Assembly: GCA_004562765.1 (NCBI GenBank)
Contig: SFRL01000046.1
Coordinates: 1 to 25,452 of the forward strand
Direction of reading: 5' to 3'
DNA length: 25,452 nt
Source of the DNA: a bacterium
GTDB lineage: Bacteria > Bacillota > Clostridia > Lachnospirales > Lachnospiraceae
Under the pieces are notes generated by a model. It did no database searches, was not told where the DNA came from, and saw only the letters and a program-made list of their open reading frames with translations. Position numbers and translations under genes: made by a program. Positions 7,179 to 15,689 of the stretch are shown here, piece after piece. Position 1 is the first letter of the stretch. Each line of letters opens with the position of its first letter.

Positions 7179-9566
7179 ATGAAGCTGAGTGAATTGAAGG
7201 AGCGCCAGAGTGCGCGTATTTTACATATTGAGGGAAAGGGAGCGCTGCGCCATCATCTGCTGGATATGGGGCTGACACCGCGCACGATCGTGACATTGCG
7301 CAAGGTGGCGCCGATGGGAGACCCTATTGAGATCGAGCTTCGTGGCTATGAGCTGACGCTCCGTCTGGCAGAGGCGGCAAATATCGAGGTCGAGCTGACC
7401 GAGGAACAGGCAACTGCTTCCAGACAGGGAGAGAGGGCACGCCGGATGCCTGCTCAGCATCCGGGTATGGGCGAACTTGGAAATGCAGATGACTGGAAAC
7501 AGCATAAGCTGGGAGAGGCGATTCCAAAGGGGCAGCCGATCCGTTTTGCGCTGGCCGGTAATCAGAATTGCGGAAAGACAACGCTTTTTAACCAGCTGAC
7601 CGGTTCCAACCAGCATGTGGGCAACTTTCCCGGAGTGACCGTAGACCGAAAAGACGGTACGATCCGCAATCACCCGGAGGCGACTGTGACAGATCTGCCC
7701 GGTATCTATTCACTGTCACCCTATTCCAATGAGGAGATCGTGACCCGTGACTTTCTTCTGCACAATAAGCCGGATGGAATCATCAACATTGTGGATGCGA
7801 CCAATATCGAGCGCAATCTCTGCCTGACGATGCAGCTCATGGAGCTTGGCATCCCCATGGTGCTGGCGCTGAACATGATGGACGAGGTGCGCGACAATGG
7901 CGGTACGATCTACATCAATGAGCTGGAGAAGATTCTGGGGATACCGGTCGTTCCGATCAGTGCGGCGAAGAATGAAGGTATCGAGGAGCTGATCAGTCAT
8001 GCGATCCATGTTGCCCGCTACCGTGAGGCACCCGGACGTATTGATTTTTGTCCGGTGGGCGGTGACAAGAGCGATGCGACAGGTGCTGTCCATCGATGTA
8101 TTCATGCGACGGCTCATTTGCTGGAGCCGTTTGCGCGCGCGGCAGGACTTCCGGTCCGTTTTACTGCCACAAAAATGGTGGAGGGTGACCGTCTGGTCAT
8201 CGAGGCGTTGCAACTTCCTGCACAGGAACAGTCAGCACTGGAAACGATCATTTCCAATATGGAAAAGGAGGGCGGTGTTGAGCGGGAAGCAGCCCTCGCA
8301 AATATGCGTTTTGATTTTATAGAAAAACTATGTGCACAGACGGTTGTGCGTCCGCATGAGAGCAGGGAGCATAAGCGAAGCGTAGAGATTGACCGGATCC
8401 TCACCGGAAAATACACGGCGATCCCTTGTTTTATCGGTATTATGGCATTGGTGTTTGTCATGACCTTCGGTCTGCTGGGTGCATGGTTATCAGATCTCAT
8501 GTCTCTTGCCGTGGATGCGGTCATTGCGCTGATCGATAAAGGGTTGTCGCTCTGGCAGGTCAATCCGGTGGCGCACAGTCTGGTGGTAGATGGTATCTGT
8601 CAGGGCGTCGGAAGTGTCATCAGCTTCCTTCCGACGATCGTGACACTGTTTTTCTTCCTGTCGATCCTGGAAGACACCGGATACATGGCACGTGTGGCCT
8701 TTGTTATGGATAAGTTGCTGCGAAAGATCGGTCTTTCCGGAAGAAGCTTTGTGCCGATGCTGATCGGCTTCGGCTGTTCAGTTCCTGCGATCATGGCAAC
8801 CAGAACGCTCTCCAGTGAGCGCGACCGAAAGATGACGATCCTTTTGACACCGTTTATGAGCTGTAGTGCCAAGCTGCCGATCTACGCATTGTTCACGACG
8901 GCATTTTTTCCCAGGGTATGGCGTCCGGTCGTGATGGTAGGGTTGTATTTCTTTGGTATTTTCTGTGCGATTCTCTATGCACTGATCCTGTGCAAGACGA
9001 AGTATACCGGGGAGCCGGTGCCTTTTGTCATGGAGCTCCCGAACTACCGGCTCCCTGCGGCAAAGAGTGTGGCACAGCTTATCTGGGAAAAGGCGAAGGA
9101 TTTTATCCAGAAGGCATTTACGGTCATCTTCCTTGCGACGATCATCATCTGGTTTTTGCAGAACTTTGATTTCCGTCTGAATGTTGTCGCATCGCCGGAT
9201 GAGAGCCTGTTGGCAATGTTGGGTGGTCTGATCGCTCCGGTCTTTGCGCCGCTGGGCTTTGGCGACTGGCGGATCGCAACGGCACTGCTCACCGGATTTA
9301 CGGCAAAGGAGAGTGTTGTATCGACGCTGACGATCCTGCTGGGCGGCGATGTGGCAGGACTGCCGACGCTGTTTACTCCCTTCGGTGCGATCGTTTTTCT
9401 CGTATTTACACTCTTGTATACGCCCTGTGTGGCTGCGATCGCGACGGTCAAGCGTGAGATGGGCGGCAGAGGAGCAGCTGTGCTGACGGTGTTCGTGCAG
9501 TGTCTGATCGCATGGCTGATGGCGTTTGTGGTGCGGATCATAGGTTTGGCGATCGGACTGGTGTAG
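7179..9566 (+). CDS. feoB: Fused FeoA-FeoB ferrous iron transport protein
   Basis: This 795-residue protein imports Fe(II) across the cytoplasmic membrane. Residues 1 to about 73 are a complete FeoA SH3-like domain (GHxLLDMGLTPR-type signature, then ELRGYELTLR). A charged linker of about 45 residues follows, then the FeoB G domain: GNQNCGKTT (from residue 127), DLPG, NMMD and SAAK. The C-terminal half is polytopic, with the Gate-type repeats, including FLPTIVTLFFFLSILEDTGY and GFGCSVPAIMATRT. The start at 7179 restores the normal FeoA N terminus; the frame is open further back into the GNAT gene but that portion does not resemble FeoA. It lies 25 bases after the GNAT stop. No separate FeoC gene was seen. 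Fused FeoAB proteins are known in several anaerobes. Confidence 0.96.
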   Translation: MKLSELKERQSARILHIEGKGALRHHLLDMGLTPRTIVTLRKVAPMGDPIEIELRGYELTLRLAEAANIEVELTEEQATASRQGERARRMPAQHPGMGELGNADDWKQHKLGEAIPKGQPIRFALAGNQNCGKTTLFNQLTGSNQHVGNFPGVTVDRKDGTIRNHPEATVTDLPGIYSLSPYSNEEIVTRDFLLHNKPDGIINIVDATNIERNLCLTMQLMELGIPMVLALNMMDEVRDNGGTIYINELEKILGIPVVPISAAKNEGIEELISHAIHVARYREAPGRIDFCPVGGDKSDATGAVHRCIHATAHLLEPFARAAGLPVRFTATKMVEGDRLVIEALQLPAQEQSALETIISNMEKEGGVEREAALANMRFDFIEKLCAQTVVRPHESREHKRSVEIDRILTGKYTAIPCFIGIMALVFVMTFGLLGAWLSDLMSLAVDAVIALIDKGLSLWQVNPVAHSLVVDGICQGVGSVISFLPTIVTLFFFLSILEDTGYMARVAFVMDKLLRKIGLSGRSFVPMLIGFGCSVPAIMATRTLSSERDRKMTILLTPFMSCSAKLPIYALFTTAFFPRVWRPVVMVGLYFFGIFCAILYALILCKTKYTGEPVPFVMELPNYRLPAAKSVAQLIWEKAKDFIQKAFTVIFLATIIIWFLQNFDFRLNVVASPDESLLAMLGGLIAPVFAPLGFGDWRIATALLTGFTAKESVVSTLTILLGGDVAGLPTLFTPFGAIVFLVFTLLYTPCVAAIATVKREMGGRGAAVLTVFVQCLIAWLMAFVVRIIGLAIGLV

Positions 9567-9609
9567 AGAAATTGGATGCATGCATTCTCAGTTAAAGGGG
9601 ATTACATTT

Positions 9610-10152
9610 ATGGAAGTGATACAACAAATCGATCTTTCAATCTTATTGTTTATTCAGGAGCATTTGCGCGTTGCATGGATGAACGGCTTCTGGGAGTTCA
9701 TCACACGTTTCGGTGATGGTGGCATCTTCTGGATCATTCTGACGCTGGCGTTGATGATACCAAAGAAAACGAGAAAGGCAGGGATCGTGGCGGCTTGCTC
9801 ATTGATTCTCGGCTTTTTGATCACGAATGTGACGTTGAAGCCTCTGGTGGACCGTGTGCGACCATATAACTATTCTGATGCGATCATTCCGCTTGGCAGG
9901 ATACCGGTTGAATCATCTTTTCCGTCCGGCCATACATGTGCATCCTTTGCATGCGCGTTGATCTATGTCCGCGTGCTGCCGAAAAAGTATGGGATTCCGT
10001 TGGTCGTGCTGGCTTCGCTGATCGCGCTGTCAAGACTTTATCTGTGCGTCCACTTCCCGACGGATGTGATCGGCGGATTTCTTGTGGCGTTGTTTTCAAG
10101 TATGGTCGTATATGCATGCCATCAGCGACTGGAAAAGAAAAAGGTAAAATAA
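9610..10152 (+). CDS. PAP2 family phosphatase (undecaprenyl-diphosphate phosphatase-like)
   Basis: This 180-residue integral membrane protein has all three PAP2 motifs: KPLVDRVRP (K77, R84, P85), PSGH (105-108) and SRLYLCVHFPTD (S141, R142, H148, D152). Such enzymes dephosphorylate lipid phosphates outside the membrane, often undecaprenyl diphosphate or phosphatidylglycerol phosphate. The exact substrate is not readable. The ATG at 9610 is chosen because AAAGGGG (9594-9600) sits 9 bases upstream; an in-frame ATG at 9580 has no good ribosome site. It is the last gene of the first gene train, 43 bases after feoB. Confidence 0.92.
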   Translation: MEVIQQIDLSILLFIQEHLRVAWMNGFWEFITRFGDGGIFWIILTLALMIPKKTRKAGIVAACSLILGFLITNVTLKPLVDRVRPYNYSDAIIPLGRIPVESSFPSGHTCASFACALIYVRVLPKKYGIPLVVLASLIALSRLYLCVHFPTDVIGGFLVALFSSMVVYACHQRLEKKKVK

Positions 10153-10163
10153 TTTTCACACGG

Positions 10164-10236
10164 AATCGTACAATATTCACCAACTTTGTTTTTTTGAAAA
10201 AACCCTTTGACAACAGGCGGTAAGTATTGTACGATT
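10164..10236. repeat. 12-bp inverted repeat bracketing the polyol operon promoter
   Basis: AATCGTACAATA at 10164-10175 is the exact reverse complement of TATTGTACGATT at 10225-10236. The right copy covers the -10 box and the left copy lies about 30 bases upstream of the -35 box. The 49-base gap makes an RNA hairpin unlikely to be the purpose. Two copies of one protein-binding site in opposite orientation is the simplest reading. Confidence 0.5.
10207..10235 (+). promoter_or_regulatory. Promoter of the aldolase-LacI-kinase operon
   Basis: A perfect -35 box TTGACA (10207-10212) and a -10 box TACGAT (10230-10235) are 17 bases apart. The predicted start near 10242 lies just before the 20-bp palindrome, the classic position for repression by roadblock or occlusion. 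No intrinsic terminator was recognised between the preceding PAP2 gene and this promoter. Confidence 0.75.
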
Positions 10237-10248
10237 ATTTCAACAAGA

Positions 10249-10268
10249 AAACCGAAACGTTTCGGTTT
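10249..10268. promoter_or_regulatory. LacI-family operator palindrome
   Basis: AAACCGAAACGTTTCGGTTT is a perfect 20-bp palindrome with a central CG. LacI/GalR-family repressors typically bind even palindromes with a central CpG. It sits just downstream of the predicted transcription start, and the second gene of the operon encodes a LacI-family protein, so autoregulation is likely. The flanking bases do not fit the TG...CA frame of a CcpA cre site. Confidence 0.8.
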
Positions 10269-10302
10269 CGGATATCGGATTTATAATGAGGAGGAAAAAG
10301 AG

Positions 10303-11154
10303 ATGCCTTTAGTTACTTCAAAACAGATGTTAACAGATGCCCAGAAGGGTGGATATGCAGTAGGCGCATTCAACGCTGAGAATATGGAGATGGTGAAAGC
10401 GATCATCAAGGCTGCCGAGGAGTTGAAGGCACCGGTCATGATCCAGACGACACCCTCCACGGTAAAATACGCAAGTTTGGAAATGTTTGTGGGAATGGTT
10501 GCGGCAGAGGCAAGAGATGCCAGTGTTCCGGTATGTCTGCACTTAGATCACGGCAGCAGCTTCGAACTGGCAGTACGTGCGATCAAGGAAGGTTACACTT
10601 CAGTTATGATCGACGGTTCCAAGCTTCCCTTTGATGAGAACATCGATGTAAGCGCGCGCGTGACAGCAGTGGCACATCCGAACAATATTCCGGTTGAGGC
10701 AGAGCTTGGCAAGGTCGGAGGCAAAGAGGATGATCTGGAGGCAGTTGCGGATACCAACACGGATCCAATGGAAGCAAAGGAGTTTGTAGAGAAGACCGGC
10801 ATTGATTCCTTGGCAGTAGCGATCGGAACCGCACACGGTTTCTATGTAGGTACGCCGGTGCTGGATAAGGAACGCTTGTCAGAGATCCGCGCGGTAGTAG
10901 ATATTCCGCTTGTACTGCACGGAGCATCCGGGCTGTCTGACGAGGACGTAAAGGATTGTGTGAAGCGAGGTATCTGCAAAGTAAATTTCGCGACAGAGCT
11001 TCGCGTGGCATATACGGATGCCGGAAAGGCATTGTTAAAGGAAAAACCGGAGACCTTCGATCCGAAAAAACTCGGCGAGGTTGGTATGGCAGCGGTCACA
11101 GAGCTTGTAAAGAACCGCATGAAGGTGTGCGGCTGTGACGGCAAAGCAGTCTGA
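10303..11154 (+). CDS. Class II ketose-bisphosphate aldolase (fructose/tagatose-1,6-bisphosphate type)
   Basis: This zinc aldolase should split a ketose 1,6-bisphosphate into DHAP and glyceraldehyde 3-phosphate, or a related ketose 1-phosphate into DHAP and an aldehyde. The 283-residue length fits the short GatY/KbaY/FbaA group. D82 (catalytic) and the zinc ligands H83, H178 and H206 are seen in HLDHGSS, GTAHGFY and LHGASG. The ATG at 10303 follows GAGGAGG about 8 bases upstream; the frame upstream crosses the promoter and operator and is not coding. The stop overlaps the LacI start by one base. The neighbouring GatD-like dehydrogenase and PfkB-type kinase favour tagatose bisphosphate as substrate, but fructose bisphosphate cannot be excluded. 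Confidence 0.9.
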   Translation: MPLVTSKQMLTDAQKGGYAVGAFNAENMEMVKAIIKAAEELKAPVMIQTTPSTVKYASLEMFVGMVAAEARDASVPVCLHLDHGSSFELAVRAIKEGYTSVMIDGSKLPFDENIDVSARVTAVAHPNNIPVEAELGKVGGKEDDLEAVADTNTDPMEAKEFVEKTGIDSLAVAIGTAHGFYVGTPVLDKERLSEIRAVVDIPLVLHGASGLSDEDVKDCVKRGICKVNFATELRVAYTDAGKALLKEKPETFDPKKLGEVGMAAVTELVKNRMKVCGCDGKAV

Positions 11155-12155
11155 TGGCTGCGACGATCAAGGACATCGCAAACCGCACGGGACTTGGTCT
11201 GGCAACGATCTCATCCTATCTGAACGGCGGCAATGTCCGGGAAAAAAACAGGGAAAAGATTGAAGCAGCGATCAAAGAATTGAATTTTGAAGTCAATGAG
11301 GTTGCCCGTGGTCTGAAAACGAACCGCACGCATACGATCGGTGTCGTCATCCCGGAGTTAAACAATATCTTCTGCACGGAGATCATCACAGGGATGGAGG
11401 ATATCCTGAGGAAAAAGGGTTATGCGACGATCGTGTGTGACTGCAGGACAGATAAGAAACTGGAGCGTGAGGCGGTGGATTTTTTATACCGCAAACGTGT
11501 GGACGGTATCATCAATATGCCGGTAGATTCGACCGGTGCACATCTGAAGCAGTTTGAGACCGCGAAAAAACCGATCGTCATCATTGACCGAAAGCTGCCG
11601 CAGATCGCGTGTGACAGCGTTTTGGTTGACAACCGGGATGCGGCAAAGAAAGCGGTGGATATCCTGATCAAAAACGGTCACCGGCATATCGGTCTGATCA
11701 CGGGACCGGAAGAGATCTATACGGCAAAGGAACGCTATTACGGCTATGAGACGGCATTGTCCGAAGCAGGGATACAGGTGGATCCGGGACTGGTCGTACA
11801 CAGTGATTACACGATCCGCGGAGCAGTGGCAGGAGTGGAAAAACTGCTGGATGCGCACCCGGAAGTGACGGCGTTGTTTGCCGCCAACTATGAAATGACG
11901 ATGGGAACGATGATCGTGCTCAACGAGCGAGGGATCAGCATTCCGGAGGAGATATCGGTCATTGGTTTTGACAATCGCGAGTTTGCGCGGGCGCTGCATC
12001 CGACGCTGACGATCATTACGCAGCCGACGGAGGCGATCGCAGCGCAGGTGGCAGAGACGATCTTACATCGTTTGGAAAATGGGGAACAGATCACACCACA
12101 GGAATCATATTTAAAGACTGAGGTGATGGTCGGGAAATCAGTAAAACATATCTAG
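11154..12155 (+). CDS. LacI family transcriptional regulator
   Basis: This 333-residue protein has the LacI N-terminal helix-turn-helix and hinge (ATIKDIANRTGLGLATISSY, residues 2-21, continuing to the hinge near residue 60). A periplasmic-binding-protein-like effector domain follows, from HTIGVVIPELNNIF to the C terminus. It is encoded inside the operon it probably represses, with its ATG overlapping the aldolase stop by one base, and the 20-bp palindrome at 10249-10268 is the likely operator. The inducer is unknown; a pathway sugar or sugar phosphate is expected. Confidence 0.93.
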   Translation: MAATIKDIANRTGLGLATISSYLNGGNVREKNREKIEAAIKELNFEVNEVARGLKTNRTHTIGVVIPELNNIFCTEIITGMEDILRKKGYATIVCDCRTDKKLEREAVDFLYRKRVDGIINMPVDSTGAHLKQFETAKKPIVIIDRKLPQIACDSVLVDNRDAAKKAVDILIKNGHRHIGLITGPEEIYTAKERYYGYETALSEAGIQVDPGLVVHSDYTIRGAVAGVEKLLDAHPEVTALFAANYEMTMGTMIVLNERGISIPEEISVIGFDNREFARALHPTLTIITQPTEAIAAQVAETILHRLENGEQITPQESYLKTEVMVGKSVKHI

Positions 12156-12172
12156 ACTTCCAGGGAGGAACA

Positions 12173-13657
12173 ATGGGGACATATTTATTAGGAATCGATA
12201 TCGGAACGAGCGCCTGTAAGGTAGCGGTTTTTGAAAAAAACGGAAATGTACTTGCACAGTCCAATCAGCCCTATCAGCTCTATTATCCGCATCCGGGCTG
12301 GGTGGAGCAGGACGCTGATGAGTGGTGGAATGCAATCTGTGACGGTATCAAAGATGTATTGGAAAAAAGCGGGATCTCACCGACAGACATTGCAGGTATC
12401 GGTATTGACGGGCAGAGCTGGTCGGCAATTCCGGTAGATAAAGAGGGAAATGCACTGGCGCGTACGCCGATCTGGATGGATACCCGCGCGCGGGATATCT
12501 GTGACCGGGTCAAAAAAGAGGTCGGTTTCGAACGGATTTTTGAGGTGGCGGGCAATGATTTCCTGCCCAGCTATACGACACCGAAAATGCTCTGGTTCAA
12601 GGAAAACGCACCGGAGATCTATGCGAAGACAGATAAATTTCTGCAGAGCAACAGCTATATCGCAATGAAGCTCACCGGTGTGATGAGTATGGATTATTCA
12701 CAGGGATATGGTGTTCATTTCTTTAAAATGGATGACTGTACGGTTGACATGGAGCTGGCAAAAGCACTTGGCTTATCGGCAGATCTGATCCCGCAGCTGT
12801 ACGAATGTCATGACGTGATCGGGCGTGTCACAGCAGAGGCAGCAGCGCTGACCGGACTTGCAGAAGGAACACCGGTCGTTGCCGGAGGACTGGATGCGGC
12901 ATGCGGAACTTTGGGAGCAGGTGTGTACCTGCCCGGACAGACACAGGAGCAGGGCGGTCAGGCAGGTGGAATGAGTATCTGTGTAAATCATGCACTGGCG
13001 CATCCGAAGCTGATCTTAAGCCCCCATGTCGTGCCCGGTATGTGGCTCTTGCAGGGTGGTACTGTCGGTGGAGGCGGTACGCTGCGCTGGTTTAAACAGG
13101 AATTTGGGGCAGACCAGTCATTTGATGAGCTGACGGCACTTGCCGAGCCGGTTCCTCCTGGCAGTGACGGTGTGATCTTCCTGCCCTATATGGCAGGTGA
13201 GCGTTCACCGATCTGGAATCCGGATGCAAAGGGCGTTTATTACGGACTTGGTTTTGATAAGACAAAGGGACATATGGTACGCGCGACGCTGGAGGGTGTG
13301 GCATATTCGTTGGAGCATAACCTGCGTGTGGCAGCCGAGACCGGAGCGGAGGTCGGAGAACTGATCGCCATGGGAGGCGCCAGCAACAGCCGTCTCTGGA
13401 CACAGATCAAAGCAGATGTGACCGGAAAGACCATCAAGGTTCCGACTTCTGATACAGCGACAACGCTCGGTGCAGCGATCCTGGCAGGCGTGGGAGTCGG
13501 TGTGTATGACGGCTTCGAGGAAGCGATCAACGAGACGATCGTGATCACCCGTGTACAGGAGCCGGATATGGAAGCACATGAGCAGTATCAGAAATACATG
13601 CAGATGTATCTGGATCTGTCAGAAGCGCTTACTCCAATTTATAACAAGACCTATTAA
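12173..13657 (+). CDS. FGGY family carbohydrate kinase (xylulokinase-like)
   Basis: This 494-residue ATP-dependent kinase has the two FGGY domains. The N-terminal domain starts GIDIGTSACKVAVF, has GWVEQDADEWW, and includes GIDGQSWSAIPVD and WMDTRA in the sugar-binding region. Catalytic Asp241 is in GGLDAACGTLGAG, and the C-terminal domain has GGASNSRLWTQIKADVTGK. General similarity is to xylulokinases, but the sugar-binding segment has DGQSWSA where xylulokinases usually have SGQMHG, so another ketose or polyol is plausible. FGGY enzymes include glycerol, ribitol and erythritol kinases. The start follows GGGAGGAA. In this PTS-less operon it may supply the phosphate that a PTS would otherwise provide. 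Confidence 0.9.
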   Translation: MGTYLLGIDIGTSACKVAVFEKNGNVLAQSNQPYQLYYPHPGWVEQDADEWWNAICDGIKDVLEKSGISPTDIAGIGIDGQSWSAIPVDKEGNALARTPIWMDTRARDICDRVKKEVGFERIFEVAGNDFLPSYTTPKMLWFKENAPEIYAKTDKFLQSNSYIAMKLTGVMSMDYSQGYGVHFFKMDDCTVDMELAKALGLSADLIPQLYECHDVIGRVTAEAAALTGLAEGTPVVAGGLDAACGTLGAGVYLPGQTQEQGGQAGGMSICVNHALAHPKLILSPHVVPGMWLLQGGTVGGGGTLRWFKQEFGADQSFDELTALAEPVPPGSDGVIFLPYMAGERSPIWNPDAKGVYYGLGFDKTKGHMVRATLEGVAYSLEHNLRVAAETGAEVGELIAMGGASNSRLWTQIKADVTGKTIKVPTSDTATTLGAAILAGVGVGVYDGFEEAINETIVITRVQEPDMEAHEQYQKYMQMYLDLSEALTPIYNKTY

Positions 13658-13680
13658 TTTTAAGAAAGAAGGTTACATAG

Positions 13681-14736
13681 ATGAAAATGAAAGCAGGCGT
13701 CGTACATGGCGTAAAGGACATTCGTTATGAGGACATTGAGAAGCCGGTTCCGGGACCCGGTCAGGTGCTGGTAAAAGTAAAATATACCGGAATCTGCGGT
13801 TCAGATCTTCCCCGTGTCAATGAGGGAACGGCACATTACACACCGATCGTTCTGGGGCATGAGTTTTCCGGAACGGTAGCAGAAGTGGGCGAGGGTGTGA
13901 CGAGTGTGAAACCCGGTGACCGCGTGGCAGGCATTCCGCTTGTTCCCTGCATGAAATGCGAGGATTGCCAGAAGGGAAATTACTCTCTGTGCAAGCACTA
14001 TGATTTTATCGGTTCACATTCCTTCGGAAGTTATGCGGAGTATGTATGTGTGCCGGAGGCAAATGCTGTAAAATTCGATGACTCCGTCAGCTTCGAGAAG
14101 GGTGCATTTTTCGAGCCGGCAACGGTCGCACTTCACGGACTGGAGCGCACGGATTACAAGGGTGGAAAGACAGTTGCGATCCTTGGCGGCGGCACGATCG
14201 GTATGATGACCATGCAGTGGGCAAAGATCTTCGGAGCAAAAAAGGTTGTTGTATTTGATATCGTAGATGAGCGTCTGGAGCTGGGCATGCGTCTCGGCGC
14301 GACAGCAGGTGTCAATACATCTAAGGAAGGCTTTATGGATGAGGCGATGGCTCTGACTGACGGTCGCGGATTTGATTATGTGTTCGAGACCGCCGGAAAC
14401 GTGATCACCATGAAGATGGCATTCAAGCTGGCCGCAAATAAAGCGGAGGTATGCTTTATCGGCACACCTACAAAGGAGCTTTCCTTCAGCGTGGATGAGT
14501 GGGAGCAGATGAACCGTAAGGAGTTTAAGCTGACCGGTTCCTGGATGAGCTATTCCGCTCCTTTCCCCGGACATGAGTGGCAGCTGGTTGCTCACTATTT
14601 TGGTACCGGTGAACTGAAATTTGATGATTCCTTCATTTTTGAGAAGATCGGGTTGAGCAGGATCGACACTGCGTTTGCGAAGTTTCTGGTACCGGGAACC
14701 GTCAAAGGAAAGATTCTGATCGACAGTGAGGCGTAG
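13681..14736 (+). CDS. GatD-like zinc-dependent polyol(-phosphate) dehydrogenase
   Basis: This 351-residue medium-chain dehydrogenase oxidises a secondary alcohol with NAD(P)+. Catalytic zinc residues are C39, H60 and E61 (GICGSDLPR, LGHEFSG). The structural zinc cysteines are C90, C93, C96 and C104. The Rossmann motif is ILGGGTIGMM. As I remember the family, several segments resemble E. coli galactitol-1-phosphate 5-dehydrogenase GatD: CGSDLPR, AHYTPIVLGHEFSG, HYDFIGS and GSWMSYSAPFPGHEW. This makes alditol-1-phosphate to ketose-6-phosphate oxidation the best guess, with L-iditol or sorbitol dehydrogenase as alternatives. It lies 23 bases after the FGGY gene and 3 bases before the PfkB-type kinase. 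Confidence 0.87.
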   Translation: MKMKAGVVHGVKDIRYEDIEKPVPGPGQVLVKVKYTGICGSDLPRVNEGTAHYTPIVLGHEFSGTVAEVGEGVTSVKPGDRVAGIPLVPCMKCEDCQKGNYSLCKHYDFIGSHSFGSYAEYVCVPEANAVKFDDSVSFEKGAFFEPATVALHGLERTDYKGGKTVAILGGGTIGMMTMQWAKIFGAKKVVVFDIVDERLELGMRLGATAGVNTSKEGFMDEAMALTDGRGFDYVFETAGNVITMKMAFKLAANKAEVCFIGTPTKELSFSVDEWEQMNRKEFKLTGSWMSYSAPFPGHEWQLVAHYFGTGELKFDDSFIFEKIGLSRIDTAFAKFLVPGTVKGKILIDSEA

Positions 14737-14739
14737 CAT

Positions 14740-15672
14740 ATGATATTGACAGTGACACTGAATGCCGCGATCGATAAGCGGTATGTTGTTGAAAATTATC
14801 AGGTTGGCGAGGTCAACCGTGTAAAAGAATGTGCATATGTGGCAGGCGGAAAGGGATTGAATGTGTCCAAGACTGCTACCATTGCAGGTGCAGATGTGCT
14901 TGCAACCGGATTTGCGGGTGGACACGCCGGTGAATATATCATTGAAGCGGTGGAAGCGCAGGGTGTGACTACGGATTTCATAAAAGTAAAGGGTGAGAGC
15001 CGTTCCTGCATTAATATCTATGATTGCGTAAACAAGACACAGACCGAATTTCTGGAGCCGGGTGTGACCGTGAGCGAGGAGGAACAGCGGGCATTTTACC
15101 TGAAATTCGATGCACTGCTGTCAAAATGCGATGTCGTTGCAATGTCCGGCAGTGTGCCGAAGGGTATCGGAACAGATATGTATCCGAAGCTTGTGGATAT
15201 GGCAAAAGCTGCGGGGAAAAAGATCATCGTAGATACAAGCGGTGCACTTTTGGATGAAGTGGTCAAGGCAAAACCGAATATGATCAAACCGAATATTGAT
15301 GAGATCCGCCTGTTGACAGGCAAACCGATCCTTGATCGGGATGAACTGATCGAAGCAGGCGTGGAACTGCAGAAAAGCGGCATTGAACGCGTGGTGATCT
15401 CACTGGGGGCAGACGGCTCGCTCATGTTTGTGGAGGAAGGTGTTTATCAGGCAATTGTGCCCAGAATTGATGCGGTCAACACAGTTGGATGCGGAGACTG
15501 TATGACAGCAGGCTTTGCCATCAGTTTTGAACGTGGAATGACACCGGAGGAGGCACTGCGTTTCGCATCGGCAACCTCAGCGGCAAGTGCAATGCGGGAA
15601 GAGACCGGATACTTCGTCAAAGAAGATATGGAGGCTCTTTTCGATCAAATAGAAATCAAAATATTAAGATAA
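14740..15672 (+). CDS. PfkB family kinase (1-phosphofructokinase / tagatose-6-phosphate kinase type)
   Basis: This 310-residue ribokinase-fold enzyme belongs to the FruK/LacC subgroup, which phosphorylates fructose 1-phosphate or tagatose 6-phosphate to the 1,6-bisphosphate. It starts with the typical MILTVTLNAAIDKRYVV, carries the PfkB motif 1 GGKGLNVSK and ends with motif 2 NTVGCGDCMTAGF, with catalytic Asp253. The Cys in VGCGD replaces the more usual Ala or Ser. Placed between a GatD-like dehydrogenase and upstream class II aldolase, tagatose-6-phosphate kinase is the role that best fits. Its ATG comes 3 bases after the dehydrogenase stop, with GAGG inside that gene as ribosome site. Confidence 0.9.
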   Translation: MILTVTLNAAIDKRYVVENYQVGEVNRVKECAYVAGGKGLNVSKTATIAGADVLATGFAGGHAGEYIIEAVEAQGVTTDFIKVKGESRSCINIYDCVNKTQTEFLEPGVTVSEEEQRAFYLKFDALLSKCDVVAMSGSVPKGIGTDMYPKLVDMAKAAGKKIIVDTSGALLDEVVKAKPNMIKPNIDEIRLLTGKPILDRDELIEAGVELQKSGIERVVISLGADGSLMFVEEGVYQAIVPRIDAVNTVGCGDCMTAGFAISFERGMTPEEALRFASATSAASAMREETGYFVKEDMEALFDQIEIKILR

Positions 15673-15689
15673 AAAGGAGGATTTTTACA

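Noticed and set aside
8778..9581. A 267-codon open frame on the minus strand opposite feoB
   Set aside because: It is rich in Arg, His and Gln as expected for an antisense shadow, and feoB on the plus strand is certain.
10249..10268. CcpA catabolite-repression (cre) site
   Set aside because: The palindrome has the central CG but lacks the TG and CA at the required outer positions, so a local LacI-type operator fits better.
14014..14925. A 303-codon open frame on the minus strand opposite the dehydrogenase and PfkB-type kinase genes
   Set aside because: It is antisense to two well-supported genes, has no recognisable motif and its composition follows the codon bias of the sense strand.
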